From Pseudomonadota bacterium (GTDB taxonomy: Bacteria > Desulfobacterota > Syntrophobacteria > Syntrophobacterales > Syntrophobacteraceae), in contig JAEZHY010000301.1 of the NCBI GenBank assembly GCA_023416335.1, forward strand, positions 1 through 64,000: 64,000 nucleotides of DNA, read 5' to 3'. The position numbers and the translations under genes were made by a program. Under the pieces are notes generated by a model. That model made no database searches. It saw nothing but the letters and a program-made list of their open reading frames with translations, and was not told the origin of the DNA. Below, in pieces: positions 8,295 through 16,598 of this stretch; position 1 is the first letter of the stretch, and every line of letters starts with the position of its first letter.

Positions 8295-9395
8295 ATGGCT
8301 TTTGATCCCAAGAATCTCATGCAAGATCGTATTACCGATATTGGTCCTCCAAAATACGACACGTATTTCCCGCCCGTTATCAAAGAGAACTTCGGCAAGT
8401 GGAAGTACCATGAAATCCTGGAGCCGGGCGTGCTGGTGCACGTTTCCGAATCGGGCGCGGAAGTTTTCTCCGTTCGTATCGGTTCGGCCCGTCTGATCAG
8501 CACGGATTACATCCGTGAAGTATGCGAGATCGCGGACAAGTACTGCGACGGCTACCTGCGCTGGACCACCAGAAACAACATCGAGTTTCTGGTAAGCGAC
8601 AAGTCGAAGCTGCAGCCGCTCCTGACCGATCTGCGCAGTCGCGGCAACTGGTTCCCCGTAGGCGGAACCGGAAACAGCATCACCAACATCGTTCACACCC
8701 AGGGTTGGGCCCACTGCCATACCCCGGCAATCGATGCTTCCGGTGTTGTTAAAGCCGTTATGGACGAACTTTTCGAATACTTCGGGTCGCAGAAGCTTCC
8801 CGCTCAGATCCGAATCGCCCTGGCATGCTGCCTCAACATGTGCGGTGCCGTACACTGCTCGGATATCGCTATCCTCGGCGTACACAGAAAACCGCCTTTC
8901 GTTGAGAACGATCGCGTACAGAACGTATGTGAAATTCCTCTGGTCGTTGCCGCTTGTCCGACTGCCGCTATCAAGCCCAAGAAAGTCGGCGAGCTGAAGA
9001 GCATCGAGATCAACAATAATCGGTGTATGTTCTGCGGCAACTGCTATACCATGTGCCCTGCGCTGCCTCTTGCAGACGGCGAAGGCGACGGTATTGCCCT
9101 GTGGGTCGGCGGCAAGGTTTCCAACGTGAAATCTGCACCGATGTTCTCGAAGCTGGCAGTGCCCTTTATTCCCAATGAACCCCCGAGATGGCCGACCACC
9201 GTCAATACGATCAAAAAGATCGTAGAGGCTTACGCCGAAGGTGGACGCCGCTACGAACGTATCGGCGAATGGATCAACAGGATAGGTTGGGAACGTTTCT
9301 TTGAGAAGACTGGTCTTGAGTTCGGCCATGAGCACATTGACGATTATCGTCTTGCCATGACGACCTGGAGAACCACAACTCAGTTCAAGTTCTAA
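8295..9395 (+). CDS. dsrB: Dissimilatory sulfite reductase beta subunit
   Basis: 366 aa, slightly short of the usual ~380. Partner of DsrA. The siroheme cluster region shows C141 and the C178-C179-x3-C183 block (ACCLNMCGA), with C188 close by. The ferredoxin domain has C221 and C244-xx-C247-xx-C250-xxx-C254. The AGGAGG ribosome-binding site overlaps the dsrA stop codon, so translation is coupled. A GC-rich stem-loop follows the stop before dsrN. Confidence 0.97.
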   Translation: MAFDPKNLMQDRITDIGPPKYDTYFPPVIKENFGKWKYHEILEPGVLVHVSESGAEVFSVRIGSARLISTDYIREVCEIADKYCDGYLRWTTRNNIEFLVSDKSKLQPLLTDLRSRGNWFPVGGTGNSITNIVHTQGWAHCHTPAIDASGVVKAVMDELFEYFGSQKLPAQIRIALACCLNMCGAVHCSDIAILGVHRKPPFVENDRVQNVCEIPLVVAACPTAAIKPKKVGELKSIEINNNRCMFCGNCYTMCPALPLADGEGDGIALWVGGKVSNVKSAPMFSKLAVPFIPNEPPRWPTTVNTIKKIVEAYAEGGRRYERIGEWINRIGWERFFEKTGLEFGHEHIDDYRLAMTTWRTTTQFKF

Positions 9396-9404
9396 TGAAG
9401 GAAT

Positions 9405-9436
9405 CCGGCGAGGGAAGCTTCGGCCTCCCCCGCCGG
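9405..9436 (+). promoter_or_regulatory. Intercistronic stem-loop between dsrB and dsrN
   Basis: CCGGCG...CGCCGG closes a long GC-rich stem with a TTCG loop, starting 9 bases after the dsrB stop. There is no T-run, so it is more likely an mRNA stabiliser or processing site than a terminator. It would set dsrDAB levels above dsrN-dsrC. Confidence 0.55.
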
Positions 9437-9452
9437 TTATGGTTCGATTAGT

Positions 9453-10919
9453 ATGGAGTTGAACGGATCGCGCCTGATCATTGCAGCTTTGCGCGGCGGC
9501 TCCGGCAAGACGGTTGTCTCGCTCGGATTGGCCGCTGCGTGGAGACGCTATCTCGGGCTGCGTATCATCCCTTTCAAAAAGGGGCCCGATTATATCGACG
9601 CTGGATGGTTGAGCGTTGCAGCGGGACACTCGTGCTACAACCTGGACCCGTTTCTCATGAAGCCGGAGGATATCGTAAGCTCGTTTGTACGGCATTCCGG
9701 CAAGGGAGACGGCAGCCTGATCGAAGGAAACCGGGGACTTTACGACGGGGTTGACGCGAACGGCAGTTATTCGACGGCCGAACTTGCAAAGCTCCTGCGG
9801 TGCCCGGTCGTTCTTGTTCTGGACGCCACCAAGGTTACGCGTACAGCCGCGGCTATGGTTCTCGGATGTCGGCATCTCGATCCCGAGGTAAATATTGCCG
9901 GCGTTATTTTGAACCAGGTTGCGGGGAAGCGGCACGAGAAGGTTTTGAGGGAATCGATCGAGCAGTTGTGTCAAGTCCCGGTGCTCGGTGTTGTTCCCAA
10001 GGCCGACAGGAATTTTTTTCCGGAGCGGCATCTTGGGCTTGTTCCGCCTCAGGAGGCGGAGGACATCTCCGAAGCGGTTTCATACGCCGCGTCCAAAATG
10101 AGGGAATACCTCGATCTGGAAGCACTGTGGAAAACGGCAGGTACTGCCGGACCTCTGGGTTGGCCGCTTTTGGTTCCCGGAATCGGAAAATCCGCCGACG
10201 GTCCCGTTAAGATCGGAATAATACGGGATTCCGCTTTTCAATTCTATTATCCGGAAAACTTTGAAGCGCTGGAAGACAGGGGCGCCGAGCTTGTCGAGAT
10301 TTCAAGCCTGGAGAGTTCGTCCCTTCCGCACGTTGATGCTCTTTATATTGGCGGCGGTTTTCCGGAAACTCATCTGGAAAGGCTTTCCGCAAACGACAAG
10401 TTCCGTGAATCGGTCAGGAAGGCGATTGATGCCGGACTGCCGGTTTATGCGGAATGCGGAGGCCTGATGTTCCTGTGCCGCACAATAGAACATCAGGGCA
10501 GGACCTTTCCCATGGTGGGGGTATTTCCGTTCGACATCGTTCTGGGTCCCAAGCCGCAGGGACACGGCTACACGATTATGGAAAGCATCAACCCGAATCC
10601 TTTCTTCCAAAAAGGGACGGTTATTCGGGGCCACGAGTTTCATTATTCGCGGATCGCGGATAGCCTCGATCCCGATTCCTTTCCCTTCATTTTCAAGTTG
10701 CGGAAGGGTCACGGGATTGTGGCGGGGTGGGACGGGATATGCTATAAGAACGTGCTCGCCGCGTACTCGCATATCCACGCCGTGGGCAATGAGAACTGGG
10801 CGGATGCTGTGATGGCCGCCGCGCGATCTCACCAAAGAAATAAGTCAGGCATGTCTGCTGATTCCGGTTATTGCTCCGAAAGGAGTGTCCCGGGATCTCA
10901 CGGTTACCTTTCGGTCTAA
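9453..10919 (+). CDS. dsrN: DsrN, CbiA-family amidotransferase for siroheme
   Basis: 488 aa (CbiA about 450-460). Homologue of cobyrinate a,c-diamide synthase. In dsr clusters it is taken to amidate siroheme to the siroamide bound by DsrAB, using ATP and glutamine. The N-terminal P-loop is G15-GSGK-T20; the glutamine amidotransferase domain has its nucleophile at C335 (YAECGG), with a late HGY/HEFHYS region for the catalytic His. The last ~30 residues (after about 458) are polar and not part of the fold. No cobalamin genes are nearby, and dsrB and dsrC flank it, which favours DsrN over true CbiA. Confidence 0.85.
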   Translation: MELNGSRLIIAALRGGSGKTVVSLGLAAAWRRYLGLRIIPFKKGPDYIDAGWLSVAAGHSCYNLDPFLMKPEDIVSSFVRHSGKGDGSLIEGNRGLYDGVDANGSYSTAELAKLLRCPVVLVLDATKVTRTAAAMVLGCRHLDPEVNIAGVILNQVAGKRHEKVLRESIEQLCQVPVLGVVPKADRNFFPERHLGLVPPQEAEDISEAVSYAASKMREYLDLEALWKTAGTAGPLGWPLLVPGIGKSADGPVKIGIIRDSAFQFYYPENFEALEDRGAELVEISSLESSSLPHVDALYIGGGFPETHLERLSANDKFRESVRKAIDAGLPVYAECGGLMFLCRTIEHQGRTFPMVGVFPFDIVLGPKPQGHGYTIMESINPNPFFQKGTVIRGHEFHYSRIADSLDPDSFPFIFKLRKGHGIVAGWDGICYKNVLAAYSHIHAVGNENWADAVMAAARSHQRNKSGMSADSGYCSERSVPGSHGYLSV

Positions 10920-10935
10920 TGAAGGAGGAAAATTC

Positions 10936-11253
10936 ATGGGCCAGATAGAATTCAAAGGCAAGACATTTGAAGTTGATGAAGATGGGTTCATCGCCAGCTT
11001 TGATGCGTGGAGCCCCGAATGGGTTGATTACGTCAAGACCTCCGAAGGCATTTCCGAGCTGAACGAAGAGCATTGGAAGGTCATTCACGTGCTTCAGGAT
11101 TACTACAGAAAGCACGGAATCGCCCCCATGGTCCGGATCCTTACCAAGGTTACCGGCTACAAGCTCAAGTACATCTACGAACTGTTCCCCTCGGGACCGG
11201 GCAAAGGCGCATGCAAAATGGCAGGCTTGCCCAAACCGACCGGTTGTGTTTAA
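10936..11253 (+). CDS. dsrC: DsrC, sulfur-carrier substrate of DsrAB
   Basis: 105 aa. It carries the sulfite-derived sulfur as a trisulfide between its two C-terminal cysteines, which the membrane DsrMKJOP complex then reduces. Both functional cysteines are present: C93 and the penultimate C104, ten residues apart, so this is true DsrC and not a TusE-type protein with one Cys. The ATG at 10936 has a perfect AGGAGG. It follows dsrN by 16 bases; in many sulfate reducers dsrC is unlinked from dsrAB, so this compact cluster is notable. dsrMKJOP is not in the window. Confidence 0.95.
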   Translation: MGQIEFKGKTFEVDEDGFIASFDAWSPEWVDYVKTSEGISELNEEHWKVIHVLQDYYRKHGIAPMVRILTKVTGYKLKYIYELFPSGPGKGACKMAGLPKPTGCV

Positions 11254-11648
11254 ATCAGGTTACATGGAATTGCTCCGGGGCAATGCCCCGGAGCTTCCTC
11301 TGCCCCAAGGCGGAATGCCCGGATTCGGGTGGAATAATTTATCGCGGGCGGGTTTTCTCTTTCAGTAATACGCGAAGTGGCGCAAAAGAATTGCTGAATC
11401 CGGATTTGTATTAAATTTCACGCTATTACACTTCTTGGCTGTGCAAGACCTTTTCCCCTTCCCCCAAACCGGGCCGTCCGGCCGCTTCGAGTCTCCAAAT
11501 TCGTGTCAATTTGAACACATATTCATCTTGACAATCAATTTGGAAGGGGGTACGAGAAAATTGTCCCATATAGGAATCGAATCACCGGAAGAAAATTCCT
11601 TGCGCGATTGCCCGAATTCCTAAAACTCAAGTGACCACGGAGGAAAAA
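11254..11648. other. Intergenic region between dsrC and ferredoxin
   Basis: 395 bases. It contains the GC-rich hairpin after dsrC (listed) and a TTGACA at 11528-11533 that may be the -35 box of the ferredoxin gene, with a weak TACGAG 17 bases on. No coding sequence is believed; the short frames here lack ribosome-binding sites. Confidence 0.45.
11272..11294 (+). terminator. GC-rich hairpin downstream of dsrC
   Basis: Perfect 10-bp stem GCTCCGGGGC / GCCCCGGAGC with a 3-base loop, 18 bases after the dsrC stop. The following bases (TTCCTCTG) are only weakly T-rich, so it may terminate inefficiently or protect the 3' end of the dsr mRNA. Confidence 0.6.
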
Positions 11649-11837
11649 ATGAGCTTTAAGGTTACGGTTGACAAAGACAAATGCACTGGCGACGCCGAAT
11701 GCGTGGATGTATGCCCCGTAGACGTTTACGAACTGGTAGACGGCAAGGCTGAACCGGTGAATGAGGACGAGTGCCTGGGCTGCGAAAGCTGTGTCGAAGT
11801 CTGTGAACAGGGTGCGATCACGGTAGAAGAAGTCTAG
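11649..11837 (+). CDS. Two-cluster ferredoxin with Asp in the first site
   Basis: 62 aa, low-potential electron carrier. The first cluster motif is C12-xx-D15-xx-C18-xxx-C22-P: Asp replaces the second cysteine. The same change is known in Desulfovibrio africanus ferredoxin III and Pyrococcus ferredoxin, where the cluster converts between 3Fe-4S and 4Fe-4S. The second site is a full C42-xx-C45-xx-C48-xxx-C52. The protein is very acidic. The ATG at 11649 follows GGAGG; a GTG 18 bases upstream overlaps that site. It is monocistronic and ends before a shared bidirectional terminator. Confidence 0.92.
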   Translation: MSFKVTVDKDKCTGDAECVDVCPVDVYELVDGKAEPVNEDECLGCESCVEVCEQGAITVEEV

Positions 11838-12013
11838 TTGCTTGAGCCTCGGCTCGGTGAAATGCGAAGCCGTCCGGTTCCATGTTGAACCTGGCGGCTT
11901 TTATTATATCCTCAAGCTGTCTGGATGACTGCGGACGGCTACACCCCTCTCAGGCCGATCAGAGTTCAAAGGCTTAGGCCGTTATATTTGCTGCGGAAGA
12001 CGTCCTCCGGCAT

Positions 12014-12046
12014 AAAAAAACCCGCCTTCAAAAGGCGGGTTTTTTT
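12014..12046. terminator. Bidirectional rho-independent terminator
   Basis: A-run, CCCGCCTT...AAGGCGGG stem, T-run. Because both flanks carry A/T runs, it works on both strands. It serves the rightward ferredoxin gene and the leftward cytochrome c3 gene. Confidence 0.92.
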
Positions 12047-12078
12047 ACATTCATGAAATCGCGATGGCGCGGGAGGGT

Positions 12079-12531
12079 TTATTCACCCTTTGCGCCGGGA
12101 TGGCACTGTGCGCAGGTCACGGGGGCCTTGGTATCAGGCTTCTCTTTCTTCAGTTTCTGGTGGCAGCCTATGCAGTTGTTGTGAAAGGCCAGTTTGAGGT
12201 TGAGTTTTTGCTGATCGGGAGGAAGCTTCTTTTCTCCCTGGATCGTGGGCTCAGTGTGGCATTTGTCGCACTTGTCAACCTGATCGCCTTCTTTCCACAC
12301 GTTCTTGCCGTCTTTGAAGACGTGGTGGCACTGGTTACAGGCAATCTTGTAATCTTCCGCGTGCTTCTTGTGCGAGAACACAACGGCTGCTTTTGTCAGG
12401 TTAGCCCAGAGACCCGGCTTGAGCGTGATGCTTTCCGGAGCCTGTTGAGCGGCGAATGCCAGAATGGCCACAGAAAAAACAAAAACTGCGGCAAGTGCTA
12501 CGCATGAAGCTAGTTTTCCACCTCTTTTCAT
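12079..12531 (-). CDS. Periplasmic tetraheme cytochrome c3
   Basis: 150 aa with a clear signal peptide (Lys-rich start, hydrophobic core, AFA cut near residue 27). Four CxxCH haem sites are seen: CNQCH, CDKCH, CIGCH and CAQCH. His residues before the first site (FSHKKH) supply axial ligands. Class III cytochromes of this size accept electrons from periplasmic hydrogenases and formate dehydrogenases and pass them to membrane complexes. The ATG at 12531 follows GGAGG; the upstream extension is not signal-like. It is monocistronic and convergent with the ferredoxin gene. Confidence 0.93.
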   Translation of the reverse strand: MKRGGKLASCVALAAVFVFSVAILAFAAQQAPESITLKPGLWANLTKAAVVFSHKKHAEDYKIACNQCHHVFKDGKNVWKEGDQVDKCDKCHTEPTIQGEKKLPPDQQKLNLKLAFHNNCIGCHQKLKKEKPDTKAPVTCAQCHPGAKGE

Positions 12532-13036
12532 CGACAGCTTTCCTCCTTGTTGTACTGTTTCCTGCAACTCAAAATCCGAAGAACAACTCAGCACTATACG
12601 GAATGATACTGTACAAATCAAGTTGGCCGCATTCTAGTGAACTTTTTCTCTTTCTGCAAGAAAGTATTTGGCATTCCAGGATCTACTAGAGACTCTCTAA
12701 TACGAATATTAGTAGTGACAGGAGAGGTTCAGAATAGAGAATTAGAAACAATCAATGGTTCGTATCAATTAATAACTGTAACTGAGTGGTTGGTTTTGTA
12801 CAACTATCCTTCATTTTTGTTTATTTCAAGGTTCACGGTCTTGCCTTTCCCTTTCTTGGATAAGGTGTGTCGTGTTCTGACGCTTATCTTTTCTTGCATC
12901 CCGTCGCGATTTTCGCGGTCGGCAGTCTTCGCGAAAGCCTCGAAGATGATTAACCTTTTTCTAGGGTTGTCCGTGGCGGGAGTGGTGCGGGGTTTTTCTG
13001 CCGCACTTTTGTGATAACCCCAAAACAGGGGTAGAC
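12532..13036. other. Intergenic region, AT-rich
   Basis: 505 bases between the divergent cytochrome c3 and hydrolase-OsmC genes. No gene seen. A small hairpin, ACCCC...GGGGT (13017-13021 / 13028-13032), lies just before the ATG at 13037 and would hide its ribosome-binding site. Confidence 0.4.
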
Positions 13037-14260
13037 ATGCAATTTCAGAAACTCTATTTCAAAAACCCTGACGGGAAGAGACTGGCTGCTCGACTGGACC
13101 TTCCCATTGATGAAAAACCAAAAGCATTTGCCATCTTCGCCCATTGCTTTACCTGCACCAAGAATTTCAATGCCGTCGTCAATATCAACAGGGCCCTGAC
13201 CGGCCAGGGGCTGGCCGTGCTCAGGTTCGACTTCACCGGACTGGGTGAAAGCGAAGGGGACTTTTCCGAGACCAACTTCTCGACAAACGTCGAAGACCTT
13301 GTCTCCGCCGCCCAATTTCTTGGGGAGAATTTCGAAGCCCCGAAACTTCTGATAGGGCACTCGCTCGGTGGAGCGGCAGTGCTGCAGGCAGCTGCGAAGA
13401 TCCCTTCTACAGAGGCTGTTTCGACCATAGCCGCTCCGGCGGATCTCTCTAATGTGCTCCGATTCCTTGGCGACGATCCAAGGTCCGATCTTGATCGGTA
13501 CGGGCAGGCGCTCATCAACATTTCCGGGAGAGACTTCAAAATAAAGAGGCAGTTTCTCGAGGATCTCAAGCTGGACAGTATGAACGCGGCAATCCGGAAC
13601 CTCAGGAAGCCCCTGCTCATCTTCCACTCGCCAATGGACCGGATCGTTCCGATAGACAACGCCGCCAGAATTTTCATGGCCTCAAGGCATCCGAAGAGTT
13701 TCATATCGCTCGACCGGGCCGACCATCTTCTTTCGAACCGGGAAGATTCGCTCTATACCGGTTCGGTGCTGGCTGCATGGTCCAAAAAATATCTCAAAAT
13801 TCCTGAGGAACTCGGCTTGCCCGTAGACCTGTCCGATAACCGGGTCGTCGCGCGTACGGGAAAGACCGGTTTTCAGACAGAAATTGTTGCGAATGGGCAT
13901 CACATTATTGCCGATGAGCCTATCCCTGTCGGCGGAGCGAACACCGGCCCAACGCCTTACGATCTGCTCGTTTCCGCTCTGGGGGCATGCACCGGGATGA
14001 CTCTGAGGATGTATGCGGACCGCAAGGGTCTGCCGGTCGATTCGATAACGGTCAGGCTTAAGCATCAGAAGATTCACGGGGCTGATTGTGCCGATTGCGA
14101 GGATAAGAATGCCAAGATTGATTTCATCGAAAGAGAGATAGAGTTGCAGGGAGATCTCGACCGGAGTCAACGAGAGCGGCTCCTGGAGATTGCAAACAGG
14201 TGCCCGGTGCACAGGACGCTCGAATCCAGGACGAAAATCCAGTCGAAATTAAAGGAATAA
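13037..14260 (+). CDS. Alpha/beta hydrolase fused to OsmC-like peroxidase domain
   Basis: 407 aa. The N-terminal hydrolase (1-255) has the nucleophile S109 in GHSLGG, D201 and H230. The C-terminal OsmC/Ohr domain (270-407) has the two peroxidatic cysteines, C318 (GACTG) and C389 (RCPVH), which in the family reduce organic hydroperoxides. This fusion is known in many bacteria; the hydrolase may release or deliver the peroxide substrate. An extra CADC pair near 351-354 is not part of the core. The gene is monocistronic. Its ribosome-binding site lies in a small hairpin. Confidence 0.9.
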   Translation: MQFQKLYFKNPDGKRLAARLDLPIDEKPKAFAIFAHCFTCTKNFNAVVNINRALTGQGLAVLRFDFTGLGESEGDFSETNFSTNVEDLVSAAQFLGENFEAPKLLIGHSLGGAAVLQAAAKIPSTEAVSTIAAPADLSNVLRFLGDDPRSDLDRYGQALINISGRDFKIKRQFLEDLKLDSMNAAIRNLRKPLLIFHSPMDRIVPIDNAARIFMASRHPKSFISLDRADHLLSNREDSLYTGSVLAAWSKKYLKIPEELGLPVDLSDNRVVARTGKTGFQTEIVANGHHIIADEPIPVGGANTGPTPYDLLVSALGACTGMTLRMYADRKGLPVDSITVRLKHQKIHGADCADCEDKNAKIDFIEREIELQGDLDRSQRERLLEIANRCPVHRTLESRTKIQSKLKE

Positions 14261-14346
14261 AAAGAGTTGCATTGTCGCCGCTTCGACTGGTAAATGAATT
14301 TTTCCCATATATTGGGTGAAATATAATATTGTAGAGGGGAGAGAAC

Positions 14347-14877
14347 ATGAAACAACAATTAGAAATCAGTGCGCGGGATGTGCGACTGAATGACGAAACC
14401 GAAGAACTCATTCGAGAGAAAGTCGCCAAGCTGGACAGGTTTTACGACCAGATAATCGGTTGCCGTGTTAAGGTAGAAATGCCCCATCGGAGCCAGCGAA
14501 GCGGCCGGACATACAATGTGAGAATCGATATAACGGTCCCCCGCGGAGTTCTGGCGGTTACGAGGGAACCCGATGAAGATCTTCACGTCGCTATCGTCAA
14601 CTCGTTTGAAACTGCTCAGCGTCGAGTGAAGGAATACGCCGAGAAGCAGCGCGGCGAGGTCAAGACGCATGTGGAAAAACCGATGGCCCGCGTAACCAAG
14701 ATTTTCCCCGAGGAGGGATACGGGTTTCTCACGACGCCCGAAGGACGCGAAATCTATTTTCACGAGAACTCGGTCCTGGATGCCAAATTCGAGGATCTAC
14801 AGGTTGGCACCGTGGTTACTTTTGTCGAGAATTTTGGAGAAGAGGGGGCGCAGGCCAGCTCGGTCAGCGTTGCATGA
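14347..14877 (+). CDS. HPF/RaiA ribosome-hibernation factor with cold-shock domain
   Basis: 176 aa. Residues 1-~112 are the ribosome-associated inhibitor fold (start LEISARDVRLN, then the helix AVVNSFETAQRRVKEY-like segment) that binds the 30S decoding region. Residues ~115-176 are an OB-fold cold-shock domain (ARVTKIFPEEGYGFL, IYFHENSV, VGTVVTF), which binds single-stranded RNA. The CSD replaces the dimerising tail of long HPF, so this form may hold RNA as well as ribosomes. A good terminator follows 30 bases after the stop. Confidence 0.88.
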   Translation: MKQQLEISARDVRLNDETEELIREKVAKLDRFYDQIIGCRVKVEMPHRSQRSGRTYNVRIDITVPRGVLAVTREPDEDLHVAIVNSFETAQRRVKEYAEKQRGEVKTHVEKPMARVTKIFPEEGYGFLTTPEGREIYFHENSVLDAKFEDLQVGTVVTFVENFGEEGAQASSVSVA

Positions 14878-14907
14878 AACAGGTTCTACGAAGGATAGAT
14901 CTTAAGA

Positions 14908-14931
14908 GGCGGGCAGCATCCCGCCTTTTTT
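14908..14931 (+). terminator. Rho-independent terminator after the HPF gene
   Basis: GGCGGG / CCCGCC stem with a 6-base loop and six T residues, 31 bases after the stop codon. Confidence 0.88.
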
Positions 14932-15084
14932 GATTTCCGGCGGTCTCTTTGCTTTCACGAGAAGCGTATTGATTTGAATCCCACCGCCTGCCGCCCGCTG
15001 CATCGTCAAATACATCTCTTCTTTCAGGCAGATGCGGGTTCCCGGTCCTATTGGATCAACAGGAGAAAACACGGAGAGAAGACG

Positions 15085-16419
15085 ATGGTTCTTGGAATTC
15101 TTGACGTGTTTGTTGTTTGTCTGCTCATTTTCATAAATGGGCTGTTTGCAATGTCGGAAATGGCCCTGGTTTCGGCGAGGAGACCGAGGCTTCAACAGCG
15201 TGCCGAGGACGGCGATTCCCAGGCGGGAGCGGCACTCGATCTGGCGGAAAATCCTAAACGCTTCCTCGCTACTGTCCAGATCGGCATCACTCTGGTGGGC
15301 GTTCTCAGCGGAGCATTCGGCGGGGCGAGCCTGGCCAAACGGCTTTCCACTCTGCTCGCTCCCATTCCTTACGTCGGGCAATACAGTGAGTCCATCTCCC
15401 TGGCTCTTGTCGTAGGCCTCATCACATTCTTCTCACTGCTTGCGGAACTGGTCCCCAAAAGAGTGGCACTCAGCAGCCCCGAGGATATCGCATCGGCTGT
15501 GGCCGTGCCCATGAAAACGCTGTCGCGGATTGCCTATCCGTTTATCCAATTGCTGAGTTGGTCGTCCGATGCCGTACTGAAGCTTGTCCGCTTCCGTCCC
15601 GCCAAGGAACAGCCGGTGACGGAAGAAGAGATCCGGCTCATGATTGCACAGGCCACAATCGCCGGAGTTTTTCTCGAAGCAGAGCAGGAGATGGTTGAAA
15701 GAGTCTTCCGGCTGGGGGATCGCAGGGTCGGAATGATGATGACGCCGCGAAACAGGATCGAATGGCTCGACGTAAACGATCCACCGGAAAAGACGAAGCG
15801 CAAAATCGCCCGCTCGATATTTTCGCGCTTTCCCGTATGCCAGGGACGGCTTGCCAACATTTTGGGCGTGGTGCACGTGCGGGATCTTGCCGTGCGCAGC
15901 ATGACCGGAAAAACGCTGGATCTGAAGGCCTCGATGCATCGTCCCGTCTATGTCCACGAGAATACTCACGCTCTAAAGGTGCTCGAGCTTTTCAGGGAAT
16001 CGGGTCTTCAGATGGCGCTCGTGATCGATGAGTACGGTACGATCGAGGGGGTCATTACACTGAGCGATATTCTGGAATCCATAGTCGGGGATATCCCGTC
16101 GGCGGAGGCTTTCGAAGAACCAAGCATATTGATGCGGGAAGACGGATCGTGGCTTGTGGACGGCATGCTTCCGATCGATGAGTTGAAGGCACAGTTCCAC
16201 ATCCGAAAACTGCCGGGTGAGAGGACAGGCCTTTTTCAGACTCTCAGCGGTTTTGTAATGAGTTATCTGAAAAGAGTTCCGGTTTCCGGAGACCATTTTG
16301 AATGCTGTGGATACCGTTTCGAGGTGGTCGATATGGACAGACACAGGGTAGATAAGGTAATGATACGGGAAATGGAAAAGCCGATCGATGAGGGGACCGG
16401 AGGGGAAGGAACTGCCTGA
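15085..16419 (+). CDS. CNNM/HlyC-CorC family membrane protein with CBS pair
   Basis: 444 aa. The DUF21 (CNNM) membrane domain fills residues 1-~190 with about four hydrophobic segments. A CBS pair follows at about 200-330, and the C-terminal CorC/HlyC domain at ~345-430. Family members are linked to Mg2+/Co2+ efflux or Na+-coupled Mg2+ transport, with CBS domains sensing nucleotides. The ATG at 15085, after GGAGAG, puts the first hydrophobic helix at the N-terminus. The 37-codon extension upstream is not convincing. Transcribed alone. Confidence 0.87.
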   Translation: MVLGILDVFVVCLLIFINGLFAMSEMALVSARRPRLQQRAEDGDSQAGAALDLAENPKRFLATVQIGITLVGVLSGAFGGASLAKRLSTLLAPIPYVGQYSESISLALVVGLITFFSLLAELVPKRVALSSPEDIASAVAVPMKTLSRIAYPFIQLLSWSSDAVLKLVRFRPAKEQPVTEEEIRLMIAQATIAGVFLEAEQEMVERVFRLGDRRVGMMMTPRNRIEWLDVNDPPEKTKRKIARSIFSRFPVCQGRLANILGVVHVRDLAVRSMTGKTLDLKASMHRPVYVHENTHALKVLELFRESGLQMALVIDEYGTIEGVITLSDILESIVGDIPSAEAFEEPSILMREDGSWLVDGMLPIDELKAQFHIRKLPGERTGLFQTLSGFVMSYLKRVPVSGDHFECCGYRFEVVDMDRHRVDKVMIREMEKPIDEGTGGEGTA

Positions 16420-16598
16420 GCCGACCGGTTCTTACCTCGATTTGCGGCACCATTTGTTTCGCTGAAGGTAAAACAGGCGCTCACTTTACAAATTCCTTTT
16501 ACCGCTCTACATTTTGCGCCTGTGATCCCATGCGATATTCCACGTATTCTCGCTTTTACTCTGAATGGATTCGGCGTTGCCGGGAGGAAAAAATCTCA

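Noticed and set aside
6975..10031. Very long minus-strand open frame (1018 codons) opposite dsrAB and dsrN
   Set aside because: It mirrors the third-position bias of GC-rich dsr genes, has no domain, and the plus-strand genes are certain.
9453..10919. Cobalamin biosynthesis gene cbiA
   Set aside because: No other cobalamin gene is near; its place between dsrB and dsrC favours the siroheme amidase DsrN.
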